DNA of 64,000 nucleotides from Alphaproteobacteria bacterium PA2. Lineage in GTDB: Bacteria; Pseudomonadota; Alphaproteobacteria; Caulobacterales; Caulobacteraceae. Below, one piece after another: positions 25,928 to 34,987 of the stretch. Location of the stretch: the NCBI GenBank assembly GCA_002256425.1, contig NKIZ01000001.1, forward strand, positions 558,001 to 622,000, written 5' to 3'. The notes beneath the pieces are model-generated. The model was not told the origin of the DNA. It ran no database searches and was given only the letters and a program-made list of their open reading frames with translations. The position numbers and the translations under genes were made by a program. Position 1 is the stretch's first letter. Every line of letters begins with the position of its first letter.

Positions 25928-27330
25928 CTGTCGGCCAGCCGGCTGCGGGAGCGCCCGTAGAGCAGGTAGACCACAACGCCGATCACGTTCCAGACCATGA
26001 AGAAGATGATGGTCTGGGCGGCCAGGCTGGAGAACAGATAAAGGCAGCCGGCGATCCCGGCCGGGCCGATCACCCAGACCCAGGGCGTAGAAAAGGTGCG
26101 TTCCACCGCCGGACTGGCCCGGCGCAGGACGAGAACCGCCGCAATGGTGGCGATGAAGGCGGCCAGGGTTCCGGCATTGGCCAGGGCAGCGATCTCGGAC
26201 AGGGGCATGATCCCGCCGATGACGGCCGAAATGACCCCGGTCAGCAGGGTCACCCGGGCCGGTACGCCGCGGGGGTTCACCGCCGCCAGCCAGCGCGGCA
26301 GGAGGCCGTCCCGGGCCATGGCGAAGAAGACCCGGCTCTGGCCGAACATGAAGACCATGATGACGGTCGGCATGGCCACCACGGCGGCGCCGGCGATGAT
26401 GGCGGCGGGGCCCGGCTGGCCAAGTTCCCGAAGGACGAAGGCCAGGGGCTCCGGGCTCTTGGAGAAGACATTATAGGGCGAGGCGCCAAGGGCGCAGGCG
26501 GCCACCACCATGTAGATCAGGGTGCAGAGGACCATGGAGCCGACAATGCCGATGGTCAGGTCTCGGCTGGGATTCTTGGCTTCCTCCGCAGCGGTCGAGA
26601 TGGCGTCGAAGCCGTAGAAGGCGAAGAAGATGATGGCTGCAGCGCCCATCATGCCGAACTTCTGGCCCTCCACTTCATGGGCGCCGAAGCCAAAGGGGGC
26701 GAAGGGGTGGAAATGACTGGCGTCGAAGTGGGGCAGGGTAAGGGCGACAAATCCAGCCAGGGCCACCAGCTTGACGCAGACCAGGACGAAATTGACGGTC
26801 GCGCTTTCCTTTGTGCCCACCAGGAGCATGCCGGTGACCACCAGGGAGATGAAGACGGCTGGCAGGTTGACGATCCCCCCTGCGTCCGGTCCCGCCAGCA
26901 GGGCCTTGGGTATGGCCCAGTGGGCCTGTTCGATCAGGCCGCCGGCATAGCCCGCCCAGCCCACCGACACGGCGCTGCAGACCAGGGTGTATTCGAGGAT
27001 CAGGCTCCAGCCGACAATCCAGGCCACTGCCTCTCCAAGGGTCGCATAGGAATAGGCGTAGGCGCTGCCCGACTGCGGCATGACGCTGGCCATTTCCGCA
27101 TAACAGAGGGCAGCACAGGCGCAGACCGCTCCGGCTACGGCGAAGGACAGGATCACCGCCGGCCCGGCCAGACCCGCGGCGACTCCGGTCAGGGTGTAGA
27201 TCCCCGTGCCAATGATCGCGCCGACGCCCAGGGCCACCAGGTGAGGCCAGCTCAGGGTGGCCTTCAGGCGGTGCTGTCCGTCTTCATGGACATGCGGCGC
27301 GATCGCCTTGCGGCGGGTCAGGAAACTCAT
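25924..27330 (-). CDS. APC-family amino acid permease (cationic amino acid transporter-like)
   Basis: This 468-residue protein has about twelve transmembrane helices. The first shows LGVGAIIGTGIYTLTGVAAGLAGPAV, the APC-superfamily signature for substrate backbone binding. FFAFYGFDAISTAAEEAKNPSRDL is characteristic of the CAT/YfnA subgroup. It imports amino acids, possibly cationic ones. The start is the ATG at 27330; the frame to 27390 lacks a good start context. Confidence 0.9.
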   Translation of the reverse strand: MSFLTRRKAIAPHVHEDGQHRLKATLSWPHLVALGVGAIIGTGIYTLTGVAAGLAGPAVILSFAVAGAVCACAALCYAEMASVMPQSGSAYAYSYATLGEAVAWIVGWSLILEYTLVCSAVSVGWAGYAGGLIEQAHWAIPKALLAGPDAGGIVNLPAVFISLVVTGMLLVGTKESATVNFVLVCVKLVALAGFVALTLPHFDASHFHPFAPFGFGAHEVEGQKFGMMGAAAIIFFAFYGFDAISTAAEEAKNPSRDLTIGIVGSMVLCTLIYMVVAACALGASPYNVFSKSPEPLAFVLRELGQPGPAAIIAGAAVVAMPTVIMVFMFGQSRVFFAMARDGLLPRWLAAVNPRGVPARVTLLTGVISAVIGGIMPLSEIAALANAGTLAAFIATIAAVLVLRRASPAVERTFSTPWVWVIGPAGIAGCLYLFSSLAAQTIIFFMVWNVIGVVVYLLYGRSRSRLADS

Positions 27331-27428
27331 GGCGGGGGCCCCAAAAAAATCAGTGCCGTGAGAATGGCCCGGGTTCGACGCCGCGGGCAAGGTCCGTTAG
27401 CCTGCCCCCGAACTGAAGAGGATTTGCC

Positions 27429-29168
27429 ATGCGTCCGGCCCTGCTCGCCCTGATCTGCCTGTTTGTCGCCGCTCCCGCCCTTGCAGACGACAGGGCCATC
27501 AGCCGGATCGTCGCGGAGTATGAGGCCTACAGTCTGAGGGATGATCCCTATTCCGCAGGCCAGCAGGGGGACCAGACCGCCCTCGGCCGGCTTCCCGATG
27601 TGACCCCTGCCGCAGATCGGGCCCGGGCTGTCGCCCTGGGCGCCTTCAGGGCGAAACTCGCCGCCGTTCCTGTTGCAGGCCTGTCAGATGAAGCGCGGCT
27701 GAACCGGGACTTCCTGACCTGGACACTGGATCGGCAGCTTTCCAGCCTGTCCTTTGACGAGGCCCGGATGCCGTTCAACTCCGACGGCGGCTTCCATCAG
27801 ACCCTGAACTATGTGGCCACCACCACGCCGATCCGGACCACGGCGCAGGCCAGGGCGTGGATTTCACGGCTCCGGGCCCTGCCGAAATTCTATGAAGACA
27901 ATATCGCCAATGCCCGGCGGGGCGTCGCCACGGGTTTCACCCAGCCGGAGTCCACCAATCAGCAGGTTCTGGAGCGCGCCCGGGCCCAGGCTGCGGCGAC
28001 TGTCGGGACCGATCCCCTGATGACGCCCCTCGCCCAACTTCCTGCCGGCGTTGCTGATCCCGAGGGCCTTCGTCGTGAGGCCGCAACAGTGATCACCGAT
28101 CAGGTCCGCCCCGCCCAGAGGGCCTTTGTCGCCTTCCTCGAAAAGGAATACCTGCCCGCCAGTCGCAGATCCCTGGGGATCCGTAGCGTTCCGGGCGGCG
28201 AGGCCTATTACAAGTGGCTGGTCGGGGACCACACCACGACCGACTTCACCCCCGACCAGATCCACCAGATCGGCCTGTCCGAGGTCGCCCGCATCCGCGC
28301 CGAGATGGACGGGGTCATTGCCGAAACCGGCTTCAAGGGGGATTTCCGCAGCTTCCAGGCCTATCTGCGCAGTGATCCGCGCTTCTATGCGACCTCCCGG
28401 GAAGAGCTGCTGGAGAAGGCCTCGCGGATCGCCAAGCGCATCGACAACGAGCTGCCAGCCTGGTTCGCGACCCTGCCGCGCCTGACCTATGGCGTGCGCC
28501 CGGTGCAGGCCGACATCGAGGAGACCTACACCACAGGCCGGTATTTCGGCGGCAGTCCCGAGCAGGGGGTGTCTGGCGGCTATATGGTCAATACGTCAAA
28601 GCTCGATCAGCGCCCGCTCTACGAACTTCCCGCCCTGACCCTTCACGAGGCGGTTCCGGGTCACCACCTGCAGATCGCCCTGGGTCAGGAGCTGCAGGGC
28701 GTTCCGAACTTCCGGCGCAATGCCGGTGTCACCGCCTTTACCGAAGGGTGGGGCCTCTACAGCGAGAAGCTGGGGGGCGAGATCGGCATCTACCGTGACG
28801 CCTATGAGCGCTTCGGGCGGCTCAGCTATGAAATGTGGCGGGCCTGCCGTCTGGTGGCGGACACAGGCATACACTGGAAGGGCTGGACCCTTGATCAGGC
28901 CAGGGCCTGCTTTGCCGACAACACGGCCCTCTCCCCCCTGAACATCGAGGTTGAACTGGCCCGCTATGTGTCCTGGCCCGGTCAGGCCCTGGCCTACAAG
29001 ATCGGCGAGATGAAGATTGTCGCCCTTCGGGAAAAGGCCAGGTCCGCCCTGGGCGACCGCTTCGACATCCGCCGTTTCCACGATGCCGTACTGCTGGCCG
29101 GCCCCCTGCCGCTCTCCCTGCTGGAACAGAGGGTGGACCGCTGGATCGCGGCCGAAAAGCGGCGCTAG
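27429..29168 (+). CDS. DUF885-family secreted protein, putative zinc metallopeptidase
   Basis: This 579-residue protein has a cleavable signal peptide (MRPALLALICLFVAAPALA) and is probably periplasmic. It belongs to the DUF885 family. The LHEAVPGHHLQ segment near residues 405-413 contains an HExxxHH-like zinc motif, and TEGWGLYSEKLGGEIG about 30 residues later supplies the expected downstream Glu. That suggests a peptidase, but no activity is known from the sequence itself. It is divergent from the APC permease, which could import released amino acids, and convergent with the TetR gene. Confidence 0.85.
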   Translation: MRPALLALICLFVAAPALADDRAISRIVAEYEAYSLRDDPYSAGQQGDQTALGRLPDVTPAADRARAVALGAFRAKLAAVPVAGLSDEARLNRDFLTWTLDRQLSSLSFDEARMPFNSDGGFHQTLNYVATTTPIRTTAQARAWISRLRALPKFYEDNIANARRGVATGFTQPESTNQQVLERARAQAAATVGTDPLMTPLAQLPAGVADPEGLRREAATVITDQVRPAQRAFVAFLEKEYLPASRRSLGIRSVPGGEAYYKWLVGDHTTTDFTPDQIHQIGLSEVARIRAEMDGVIAETGFKGDFRSFQAYLRSDPRFYATSREELLEKASRIAKRIDNELPAWFATLPRLTYGVRPVQADIEETYTTGRYFGGSPEQGVSGGYMVNTSKLDQRPLYELPALTLHEAVPGHHLQIALGQELQGVPNFRRNAGVTAFTEGWGLYSEKLGGEIGIYRDAYERFGRLSYEMWRACRLVADTGIHWKGWTLDQARACFADNTALSPLNIEVELARYVSWPGQALAYKIGEMKIVALREKARSALGDRFDIRRFHDAVLLAGPLPLSLLEQRVDRWIAAEKRR

Positions 29169-29812
29169 AGCCCTTCCGGCCAGAGATCCTGGACGCCGCC
29201 CTTGCGGTTCAGGGCGCGGACAGCCCGCTTGACGATCTGCAGCAGGCGGTCCCGCCGGGCGGTCTCGTCATAGGTCATGGCGCCCTTGGCCAGGCCCTCC
29301 AGCAGGAACCGACCGAGATCCCGGCTGGCCTGGAATCTGGGGTCGGCGCCGGCCTGGGCCAGGGCGTTGAACCTTTCGCCGACCTGGGCGTGATCAAAGG
29401 CCGCCTGGGCCTCTGCGAGTTGCGTCTTGAGCATGGGGTCGGTGCGGGCTGCGGCTTCCAGCTCGGAAAAGGCCACAAAAGGTGTTTCGTGCAGCAGGTT
29501 CCAATAGGCGTCGATAGCGTGCTCGGCGGCGTCCACATGGGGCGGATGGGCGGCGGCGGCTTCGAACAGCCGGGCCCGGGCGGCGTCGATATGGCCGATG
29601 ACCGCCTCCACCAGGGATTCACGGGTCGGGAAGTGATAGAGCATGGCGCCCCGGGTCAGGCCCGCTGCCTCGGCGATCATGGTGTTGTCTGTGCGGTGAT
29701 AGCCGACGGTGGCAAAAAGACTCATGGCCGCGTCCAGAATCCGGGCGCGGGTCCTCACCGCTTTCGGCGTCTCCCTGGCGTGCGGTCTGGCGTCGTCCAT
29801 GGGTTCCTGCAT
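29165..29812 (-). CDS. TetR/AcrR-family transcriptional regulator
   Basis: This 215-residue repressor-type protein has an N-terminal helix-turn-helix. The segment RTRARILDAAMSLFATVGYHRT is followed by MIAEAAGLTRGAMLYHFPTRESLVEAV. The C-terminal ligand-binding domain is helical and unassigned. The ATG at 29812 has AAAGGG upstream and is preferred to a GTG at 29827. It is divergent from the LpxH-like phosphatase gene (104 bases between), which it may regulate. Its stop overlaps the DUF885 gene end by four bases. Confidence 0.9.
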   Translation of the reverse strand: MQEPMDDARPHARETPKAVRTRARILDAAMSLFATVGYHRTDNTMIAEAAGLTRGAMLYHFPTRESLVEAVIGHIDAARARLFEAAAAHPPHVDAAEHAIDAYWNLLHETPFVAFSELEAAARTDPMLKTQLAEAQAAFDHAQVGERFNALAQAGADPRFQASRDLGRFLLEGLAKGAMTYDETARRDRLLQIVKRAVRALNRKGGVQDLWPEGL

Positions 29813-29916
29813 AGGCCCTTTGCCCACGGCGGGACAGATGATTGGCCGGTTTCACATCACTGACATGCAATCAGCCTAGCAGACGTGCGTTTCGGGTCAG
29901 CGGAGAGACCGGGAAG

Positions 29917-30741
29917 ATGGATCCTGAAGTGCGTCACTACCGTTCGATTTTCATTTCCGACATTCACCTTGGCACCAGGGGGTGTCAGGCCGAACTGTTG
30001 CTGGACTTCATCCGGCATGTGGAATGCGACACCCTCTATCTGGTGGGCGACATCATCGACGGCTGGAAGCTGAAGTCCGGCTGGTACTGGCCGCAGGCCC
30101 ACAATGATGTGGTCCAGAAGATCCTGCGCATGGCCCGCAAGGGGGTGAAGGTCATCTATGTCCCCGGCAATCATGACGAAGTCGTGCGGGACTTCATCGG
30201 CGTCCATTTCGGCGGCGTGGTCGTCGCGCGAGACGCCATTCACGAAATGGCCGATGGCCGCCGGTTCCTGGTGACCCATGGCGACGAGTTCGACGGCGTC
30301 GTCCAGCACGCCCGCTGGCTGGCCCTGGTGGGCGACTACGCCTATCGCGCCCTGCTGCTGACCAACACCCTGTTCAACCGGGTCAGGCGCCGTCTTGGCT
30401 TTGGCTACTGGTCCCTTTCGGCCTTCCTCAAGGCCAGGGTGAAGAACGCCCTGCAGTTCGTCGAGAACTACGAGTCCGCCGTAGCAGAGGAAGCCCGGCG
30501 GCGGGGCGTCGACGGCGTAATCTGCGGCCACATCCACAAGGCCGAAATGCGCGAGATCGACGGCATCACCTATATCAATGACGGCGATTGGGTGGAGAGT
30601 TGCACGGCGCTGGCGGAACACCCCGACGGGACCCTTGAACTTCTGGAATGGGCGAAGATGAGGTCCTGGTCCGTGATTGACCGCACCATTACCGACCTGG
30701 CCATTTCCGATGGCGTGACGCCTGAGGGCCTGGCCGCCTGA
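29917..30741 (+). CDS. LpxH-like calcineurin-type metallophosphatase
   Basis: This 274-residue protein has all the dimetal phosphoesterase motifs: SDIHLGTRG, VGDIIDGW, YVPGNHDE, VTHGDEFDG and ICGHIHKAEM. It is of the UDP-2,3-diacylglucosamine diphosphatase (LpxH) type, which would make it a lipid A pathway or envelope enzyme. Many alphaproteobacteria, including Caulobacter, use the unrelated LpxI for that step, so this protein may have another phosphate-ester substrate. The start is the ATG at 29917, with a purine-rich GGAGAGACCGGGAAG upstream. It lies 40 bases upstream of the TetR-glycosyltransferase fusion gene. Confidence 0.87.
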   Translation: MDPEVRHYRSIFISDIHLGTRGCQAELLLDFIRHVECDTLYLVGDIIDGWKLKSGWYWPQAHNDVVQKILRMARKGVKVIYVPGNHDEVVRDFIGVHFGGVVVARDAIHEMADGRRFLVTHGDEFDGVVQHARWLALVGDYAYRALLLTNTLFNRVRRRLGFGYWSLSAFLKARVKNALQFVENYESAVAEEARRRGVDGVICGHIHKAEMREIDGITYINDGDWVESCTALAEHPDGTLELLEWAKMRSWSVIDRTITDLAISDGVTPEGLAA

Positions 30742-30781
30742 GTCTTGACAGGGCAGATGAATTGGCGGCAGGCTTACTGTC

Positions 30782-32185
30782 ATGAAAGAGCCGACACCAA
30801 GATATGTCTCGGGACTGCGCGATCGACAGAAGGCCGAGACCCGCGATCAGATTCTCCGGGCCGTTGGCCGCAAGCTTGAAGACGGCGCGGTCGAGGACGT
30901 CACCTATTCGGAAATTGCCAGTGAGGCCGGTGTCGGCGAGCGGACGGTCTATCGGCACTTCCCGACGCGGGAAGCCCTCATGGGGGCTTTCTGGGCCTGG
31001 CTGCAGACCGAGGCCCTGGCCCCTCACAGGCCCACCAAGACCCGGGTTCGGGAAGCCGTCCGCACCCACATCGACGGCTTGCGCCCCATGCGGATCCTGC
31101 TGGCCACTGACGCCTGGGAGCCCCAGGTCAATGGCGTGGTCCGCACCCTGACCAAGGTGATCGCAGAAATGCGGGCCATGGGCCACACGGTAGAGGTGAT
31201 CAGCCCCGATCAGTTCAAGACCTTCCCCCTGCCTACCTATGCCGAGATCAAGGTGGCCGTCGGCGCCTATGAGCCGGTGCAGGAGCGGTTCAAGTCCTTC
31301 GAGCCTGAAGCCATTCACATCGCTACGGAAGGCCCGATCGGCCTGGCGGCCCGGCGGATCTGTGTGGAGTGGAAGCTGCCCTTCACCACCAGCTATCACA
31401 CGCGGTTTCCCGAATACGTCTCGGCCCGCCTGCCCCTGCCCCTGGCGGCGGGCTATGCCTATATGCGCTGGTTCCACAAGCCGTCCGGCCGTCTGATGGT
31501 CGCCACGCCGACCATGCGCGATGAGCTGGAGCAACACGGCTTCCACAACATCACAGCCTGGTCCCGGGGGGTGGATACGGTCCAGTTCCACCCAAGGCGC
31601 GAGGATGAGCCCGATGTCTATGCGGGCCTGCAGCGGCCGATCTTCCTGTCTGTGGGCCGGGTGGCGGTGGAAAAGAACATCGAGGCCTTCCTCAGTCTCG
31701 ACCTGCCCGGCACCAAGGTCGTCGTCGGCGACGGCCCGCAGAAGGAAGAGCTGGAAGAGAAGTATCCCGGCGCCGTCTTCACCGGCGCCAGGTTCGGCGA
31801 TGAGCTGGCGGCGCATTTCGCCTGCGCAGATGTCTTTGTCTTTCCGTCCCTGACCGACACCTTCGGCCTGGTGATCCTGGAAGCCATGGCTACGGGAGCG
31901 CCGGTGGCGGCCTATCCCGCGCCAGGGCCCATCGACATCATTCCCGGATCCAATGCCGGCGTGCTGGCGGCGACCGCCACCGAGGGCCTGCGCGAAGCCT
32001 GTCTGGAAGCCCTGAAGCTGGATCGCACCGTGGTGCGCCGGTTTGCTGAAGGCTTTTCCTGGCGCGCCTGCGCCGAGGATTTCGTCCGTAATCTCCAGCC
32101 CTATCCCGAGCCGCAGAAGACCCGGTTCTGGCGCAAGCTGCGACGGCTGGCCCGGGTGCGGCGCCGTCGGCCCGAGGCGGCCTAG
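30782..32185 (+). CDS. Fusion of a TetR DNA-binding domain and a GT4 glycosyltransferase
   Basis: This 467-residue frame has two unrelated parts. Residues 1 to about 100 look like the start of a TetR regulator: ETRDQILRAVGRKLEDG, TYSEIASEAGVGERTVYRHF and PTREALMGAFW. From M103 (31088) a complete GT4-type transferase begins with MRILLATDAWEPQVNGVVRT. It continues through TSYHTRFPEYV, FLSVGRVAVEKNIEAFL, VVVGDGPQKEELEEKYP and FPSLTDTFGLVILEAMATG, the last holding the nucleotide-sugar Glu motif. The joint is in frame and no good ribosome-binding site precedes M103. The TetR part lacks most of its ligand-binding domain. Substrate and acceptor are unknown; an envelope glycolipid is plausible given the LpxH-like neighbour. 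Confidence 0.82.
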   Translation: MKEPTPRYVSGLRDRQKAETRDQILRAVGRKLEDGAVEDVTYSEIASEAGVGERTVYRHFPTREALMGAFWAWLQTEALAPHRPTKTRVREAVRTHIDGLRPMRILLATDAWEPQVNGVVRTLTKVIAEMRAMGHTVEVISPDQFKTFPLPTYAEIKVAVGAYEPVQERFKSFEPEAIHIATEGPIGLAARRICVEWKLPFTTSYHTRFPEYVSARLPLPLAAGYAYMRWFHKPSGRLMVATPTMRDELEQHGFHNITAWSRGVDTVQFHPRREDEPDVYAGLQRPIFLSVGRVAVEKNIEAFLSLDLPGTKVVVGDGPQKEELEEKYPGAVFTGARFGDELAAHFACADVFVFPSLTDTFGLVILEAMATGAPVAAYPAPGPIDIIPGSNAGVLAATATEGLREACLEALKLDRTVVRRFAEGFSWRACAEDFVRNLQPYPEPQKTRFWRKLRRLARVRRRRPEAA

Positions 32186-32205
32186 TACGACCTTCCGGCA
32201 AAAGA

Positions 32206-32238
32206 AAAGCCGCCGGGGCGTGGGACCCTGGCGGCTTT
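32206..32238. terminator. Bidirectional terminator between glycosyltransferase and receptor genes
   Basis: AAAGCCGCC (32206-32214) pairs with GGCGGCTTT (32230-32238). T-rich sequence follows on both strands (TTTGTATT on plus, TTTTCTTTT on minus). It lies between the convergent glycosyltransferase and TonB-dependent receptor genes. Confidence 0.7.
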
Positions 32239-32246
32239 GTATTCAA

Positions 32247-32284
32247 GATTCCGGGAGAGGTACGGGGATGTCGTCCCCGGAATC
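32247..32284. repeat. Nested inverted repeat in convergent intergenic region
   Basis: GATTCCGGG (32247-32255) is complementary to CCCGGAATC (32276-32284). Inside it, CGGGGA and TCCCCG form an alternative inner stem. This is the second of three consecutive hairpins after the receptor gene. Confidence 0.55.
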
Positions 32285-32302
32285 CTGAGGGAATGAGAGG
32301 TT

Positions 32303-32327
32303 CGCCGGCGCCCGTGGGGCGCCGGCG
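32303..32327. terminator. GC-rich hairpin just after the TonB-dependent receptor stop
   Basis: CGCCGGCGCCC (32303-32313) and GGGCGCCGGCG (32317-32327) form a perfect 11-pair stem with a GTG loop, 6 bases downstream of the receptor stop on the minus strand. No T-tract follows directly, so it may protect the mRNA 3' end or work with the next two hairpins as a terminator. Confidence 0.55.
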
Positions 32328-32333
32328 AGGATC

Positions 32334-34745
32334 CTAGTACTTCACCCGCAGTTCAACACCGTAGGTGCGCGGCGCGTTGAAGTTGCCGTAGTCGCCGATC
32401 GTGCCGCGGTTGGCGGCCGAGATCCGGAAGATGTGCTCTTCGTTCAGCAGGTTGCGGGCCCAGACAGACAGCGAAGCCGAGGTGTCGCCATTGCCCATAT
32501 TGATGTCGGCCAGGGTCAGGTTGCCGTTGACGATGAAGCTTGAGTCCGTCTTCACAGCCACCTGCTTGACCAGCTTGCCGGTTGGCGAAACGTCGGCGAA
32601 TTCAGCCTGGAAGGCGTACTGGGCGTCGGCATAGTTGGCGTCCAGGTGAGCCTTGAAGGTCAGCTTACCAACCGGACGGGTGTAGTCCACATAGGCCGAA
32701 GCGGCCGTCGGCGGGGTGAACACCACATAGACCGGGAAGGGGGCTCCCAGCGGCACGTCCGTATTGCCGGTGAAGGGGAAGGGCGCAGCCGGGATCTTCA
32801 CGCTGGTATAGGCGTAGGAGAGGCCAGCCTTCCAGTTTTCCGAGATCACTGCGGTGATGTCGGCTTCGATGCCCTTGATCTTCGACGTGCCGGGCGAGTT
32901 GCGGGTTTCCTCGGTGTGAGCGCCCAGGGTCGGGCTGCCGGGGGTGGTGTCGACATTGTCGAAGTCGGTCTGGGTGTTGTCGCGATCCATGGCGTAGGCC
33001 GCCAGGTTCACGCGCAGGCGATGGTCCAGCAGGTCCATCTTGGCGCCGATTTCGTAGGCCTTCACTTCTTCAGCATCGAAAGCCTGGAAGGTGGACGAAC
33101 GGGCGTTGGCGCCGCCGGCGCGATAGCCGGTCGAGAACTTGGCGTAGAGGTTGATGTCGTCGCTGAAGTCATAGGCCAGGTTCACCAGGGGGTCGAACCG
33201 GCTCTTGCTGTAGTCGAACTTGAAGTTCGTAGCCTTGCCGGCCACGGCATAGAGGGTGCCGTTACGTTCGTCCTTGGTGACACGGCCGCCCACGGTCAGA
33301 TGGAGCCTCTCCATCGAAGCCGGGGTGTAGGTGCCGTTGAAGAAAGCGGCGTAGCTGATGGCTTCGGCCCGGCTGGCGCGCTGGATGAAGCGGGTGCCGT
33401 ACTGCCAGCCCTGGGTGGCGCTGGTGATGGCGCCCGTACCGAAGGAGCCATAGGCAGAGCGGATGGTGTAGGCGGTGCCGTCAGCGTTCCAGACGTTGGT
33501 GAAGGGCGTTCCAGCCGATTCCTTGACGTGTTCCTTGAAGTAATACAGGCCGGTCGCAAACTTGAAGCTGTCGCCAAGATTGCCGATGGCCTGGAACTCC
33601 TGGCTCATCTGGCGCTGATACAGGTCCGAAAGGCTGTACCGGCCGAAGTTGGAGTTGGGGGCGAAGACGTTGCGGGCTTCAATGCCCGAATTGTCAAACT
33701 GGTTGGTTCCGACGGCATGAAGGCCGGTGATCGACCGCAGTTCCAGGTCGGGAGAAACCTCGTACTTCAGGATGGCCGTCAGGCCGCCGGTCTCGTCGAG
33801 GCTGGGCTGCTGGATCGTTCCGATGTGCGAAACCGTCTGGCGGCTGGTGTTCACCTTTACCAGAGGCGAGAGCGGGTTGATCGTGCCGGCCGGCGCTGCG
33901 GCGGCGGCCGTAACCTGAGCCAGGGTGCGGACCGTCTTGCCGTAGGGGTTGTAGTTCAGCAGCTGGCTGAAGAACGGCGTGTTCTGGTCATGGGCATAGT
34001 CCACCGACACCGCTGCGCTGAATTTGTCGGTCGGCTGATAGACGGCGCTCAGGCGGATGCCCTTGCGGTTGAACTGGTTCCAGCCAGCCTGGCCGAGCAT
34101 GGGGTTCTTGGTGGTGGCGTCCTGATGCTGGACCAGGGCGTCAACCTTGAAGGACAGGTCGCCGATTTCCGCGAAGTCCTGGTGAACTTCCGCGTTGTAG
34201 GAGCCATAGTTCCCGACGCCAAGGGTCATCCGGCCACCGAAGACGCCGCTGGGGCCCTTGGTGACGATGCTGACCGCGCCGCCTTCGGTGTTACGACCGA
34301 ACAGGGTGCCTTGCGGGCCCCGCAGAACTTCGACGCGCTCCAGATCAAACAGGGCTGCATTCAGACCCTGGGGGCGGGCCATGTAGACGCCGTCAATATA
34401 GACGCCGACGCCCTGGTCGCGGGCGGTCTGGTTGGCGTCGAACGGCACAATGCCGCGAATGCCGATGACCAGAGCCGACTGGCGGGATTCAAAGGGCGCA
34501 ACGCGGAGCGAGGGGATGGCGCCGTCCTGCAGGCTGATCAGGCTGCCGGCATGGCGGTCAACCATGGCCTCAGCGCTCATGACCGAGATGGCGATCGGAG
34601 TCTTCTGCAGATTGGTCTCGGACTTGGTCGCCGTAACCACGACTTCTTCAAGGGTGGTTCCGGTATCGGCTTCTGCAGCCATGGCCGGAGTCGAAATCAC
34701 AGCAGCGAGACATGTCCACGCTACGGTCGTCATGAGATGTTTCAT
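32334..34745 (-). CDS. TonB-dependent outer membrane receptor
   Basis: This 803-residue protein takes up a substrate across the outer membrane using TonB energy. A signal peptide ends near AVISTPAMAA, and TTLEEVVVTATKSE is TonB-box-like. The plug domain (VYIDGVYMARPQGL, RVEVLRGPQGTLFGRN, GAVSIVTKGPSG) is followed by a long beta-barrel ending in an aromatic terminus, GVELRVKY. The start is one of two adjacent ATGs (34748 or 34745); GAGG spacing favours the second. The ligand is unknown. Its position beside pstS-like and phn genes and a Pho-box-like array upstream suggest a phosphorus-containing compound, but this is inference. Confidence 0.92.
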   Translation of the reverse strand: MKHLMTTVAWTCLAAVISTPAMAAEADTGTTLEEVVVTATKSETNLQKTPIAISVMSAEAMVDRHAGSLISLQDGAIPSLRVAPFESRQSALVIGIRGIVPFDANQTARDQGVGVYIDGVYMARPQGLNAALFDLERVEVLRGPQGTLFGRNTEGGAVSIVTKGPSGVFGGRMTLGVGNYGSYNAEVHQDFAEIGDLSFKVDALVQHQDATTKNPMLGQAGWNQFNRKGIRLSAVYQPTDKFSAAVSVDYAHDQNTPFFSQLLNYNPYGKTVRTLAQVTAAAAAPAGTINPLSPLVKVNTSRQTVSHIGTIQQPSLDETGGLTAILKYEVSPDLELRSITGLHAVGTNQFDNSGIEARNVFAPNSNFGRYSLSDLYQRQMSQEFQAIGNLGDSFKFATGLYYFKEHVKESAGTPFTNVWNADGTAYTIRSAYGSFGTGAITSATQGWQYGTRFIQRASRAEAISYAAFFNGTYTPASMERLHLTVGGRVTKDERNGTLYAVAGKATNFKFDYSKSRFDPLVNLAYDFSDDINLYAKFSTGYRAGGANARSSTFQAFDAEEVKAYEIGAKMDLLDHRLRVNLAAYAMDRDNTQTDFDNVDTTPGSPTLGAHTEETRNSPGTSKIKGIEADITAVISENWKAGLSYAYTSVKIPAAPFPFTGNTDVPLGAPFPVYVVFTPPTAASAYVDYTRPVGKLTFKAHLDANYADAQYAFQAEFADVSPTGKLVKQVAVKTDSSFIVNGNLTLADINMGNGDTSASLSVWARNLLNEEHIFRISAANRGTIGDYGNFNAPRTYGVELRVKY

Positions 34746-34877
34746 CATCAGCCTCTTTTTCCCACCACCCCGGTTCATGCTTGAAGGGGTGGCCCGCCAG
34801 CGGCGCTGATGGCTCCCGCGACATCGAGATACCCAGCACCATTGCCCCGGGTCTTAAGGAGCGGGCGTGACGGTTGG

Positions 34878-34906
34878 GTCTCAGAGATGTGACAGATTTG
34901 TTGCGC
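34878..34906 (-). promoter_or_regulatory. Pho-box-like array upstream of the TonB-dependent receptor
   Basis: On the minus strand three 7-base units lie 11 bases apart: GCGCAAC, CTGTCAC and CTGAGAC. The middle unit is identical to one unit of the strong Pho box at 36211-36239; the outer two are degenerate. It is about 130-160 bases before the receptor start. PhoB control is possible but weaker than for the pstS-like gene. Confidence 0.4.
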
Positions 34907-34987
34907 GCCCGGTTGTGGCTCAATGGCCACAGTGGGGGCGGCGCGCGGAAACACAGTCCGGAACTGCGATTGCCTGGCCACTTCCTG

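Noticed and set aside
32646-34784. 712-codon plus-strand frame opposite the TonB-dependent receptor
   Set aside because: It is exactly antisense to a clear receptor gene, has low-complexity Gly/Val/Ala sequence and no recognisable domain. Such frames are normal shadows in GC-rich DNA.
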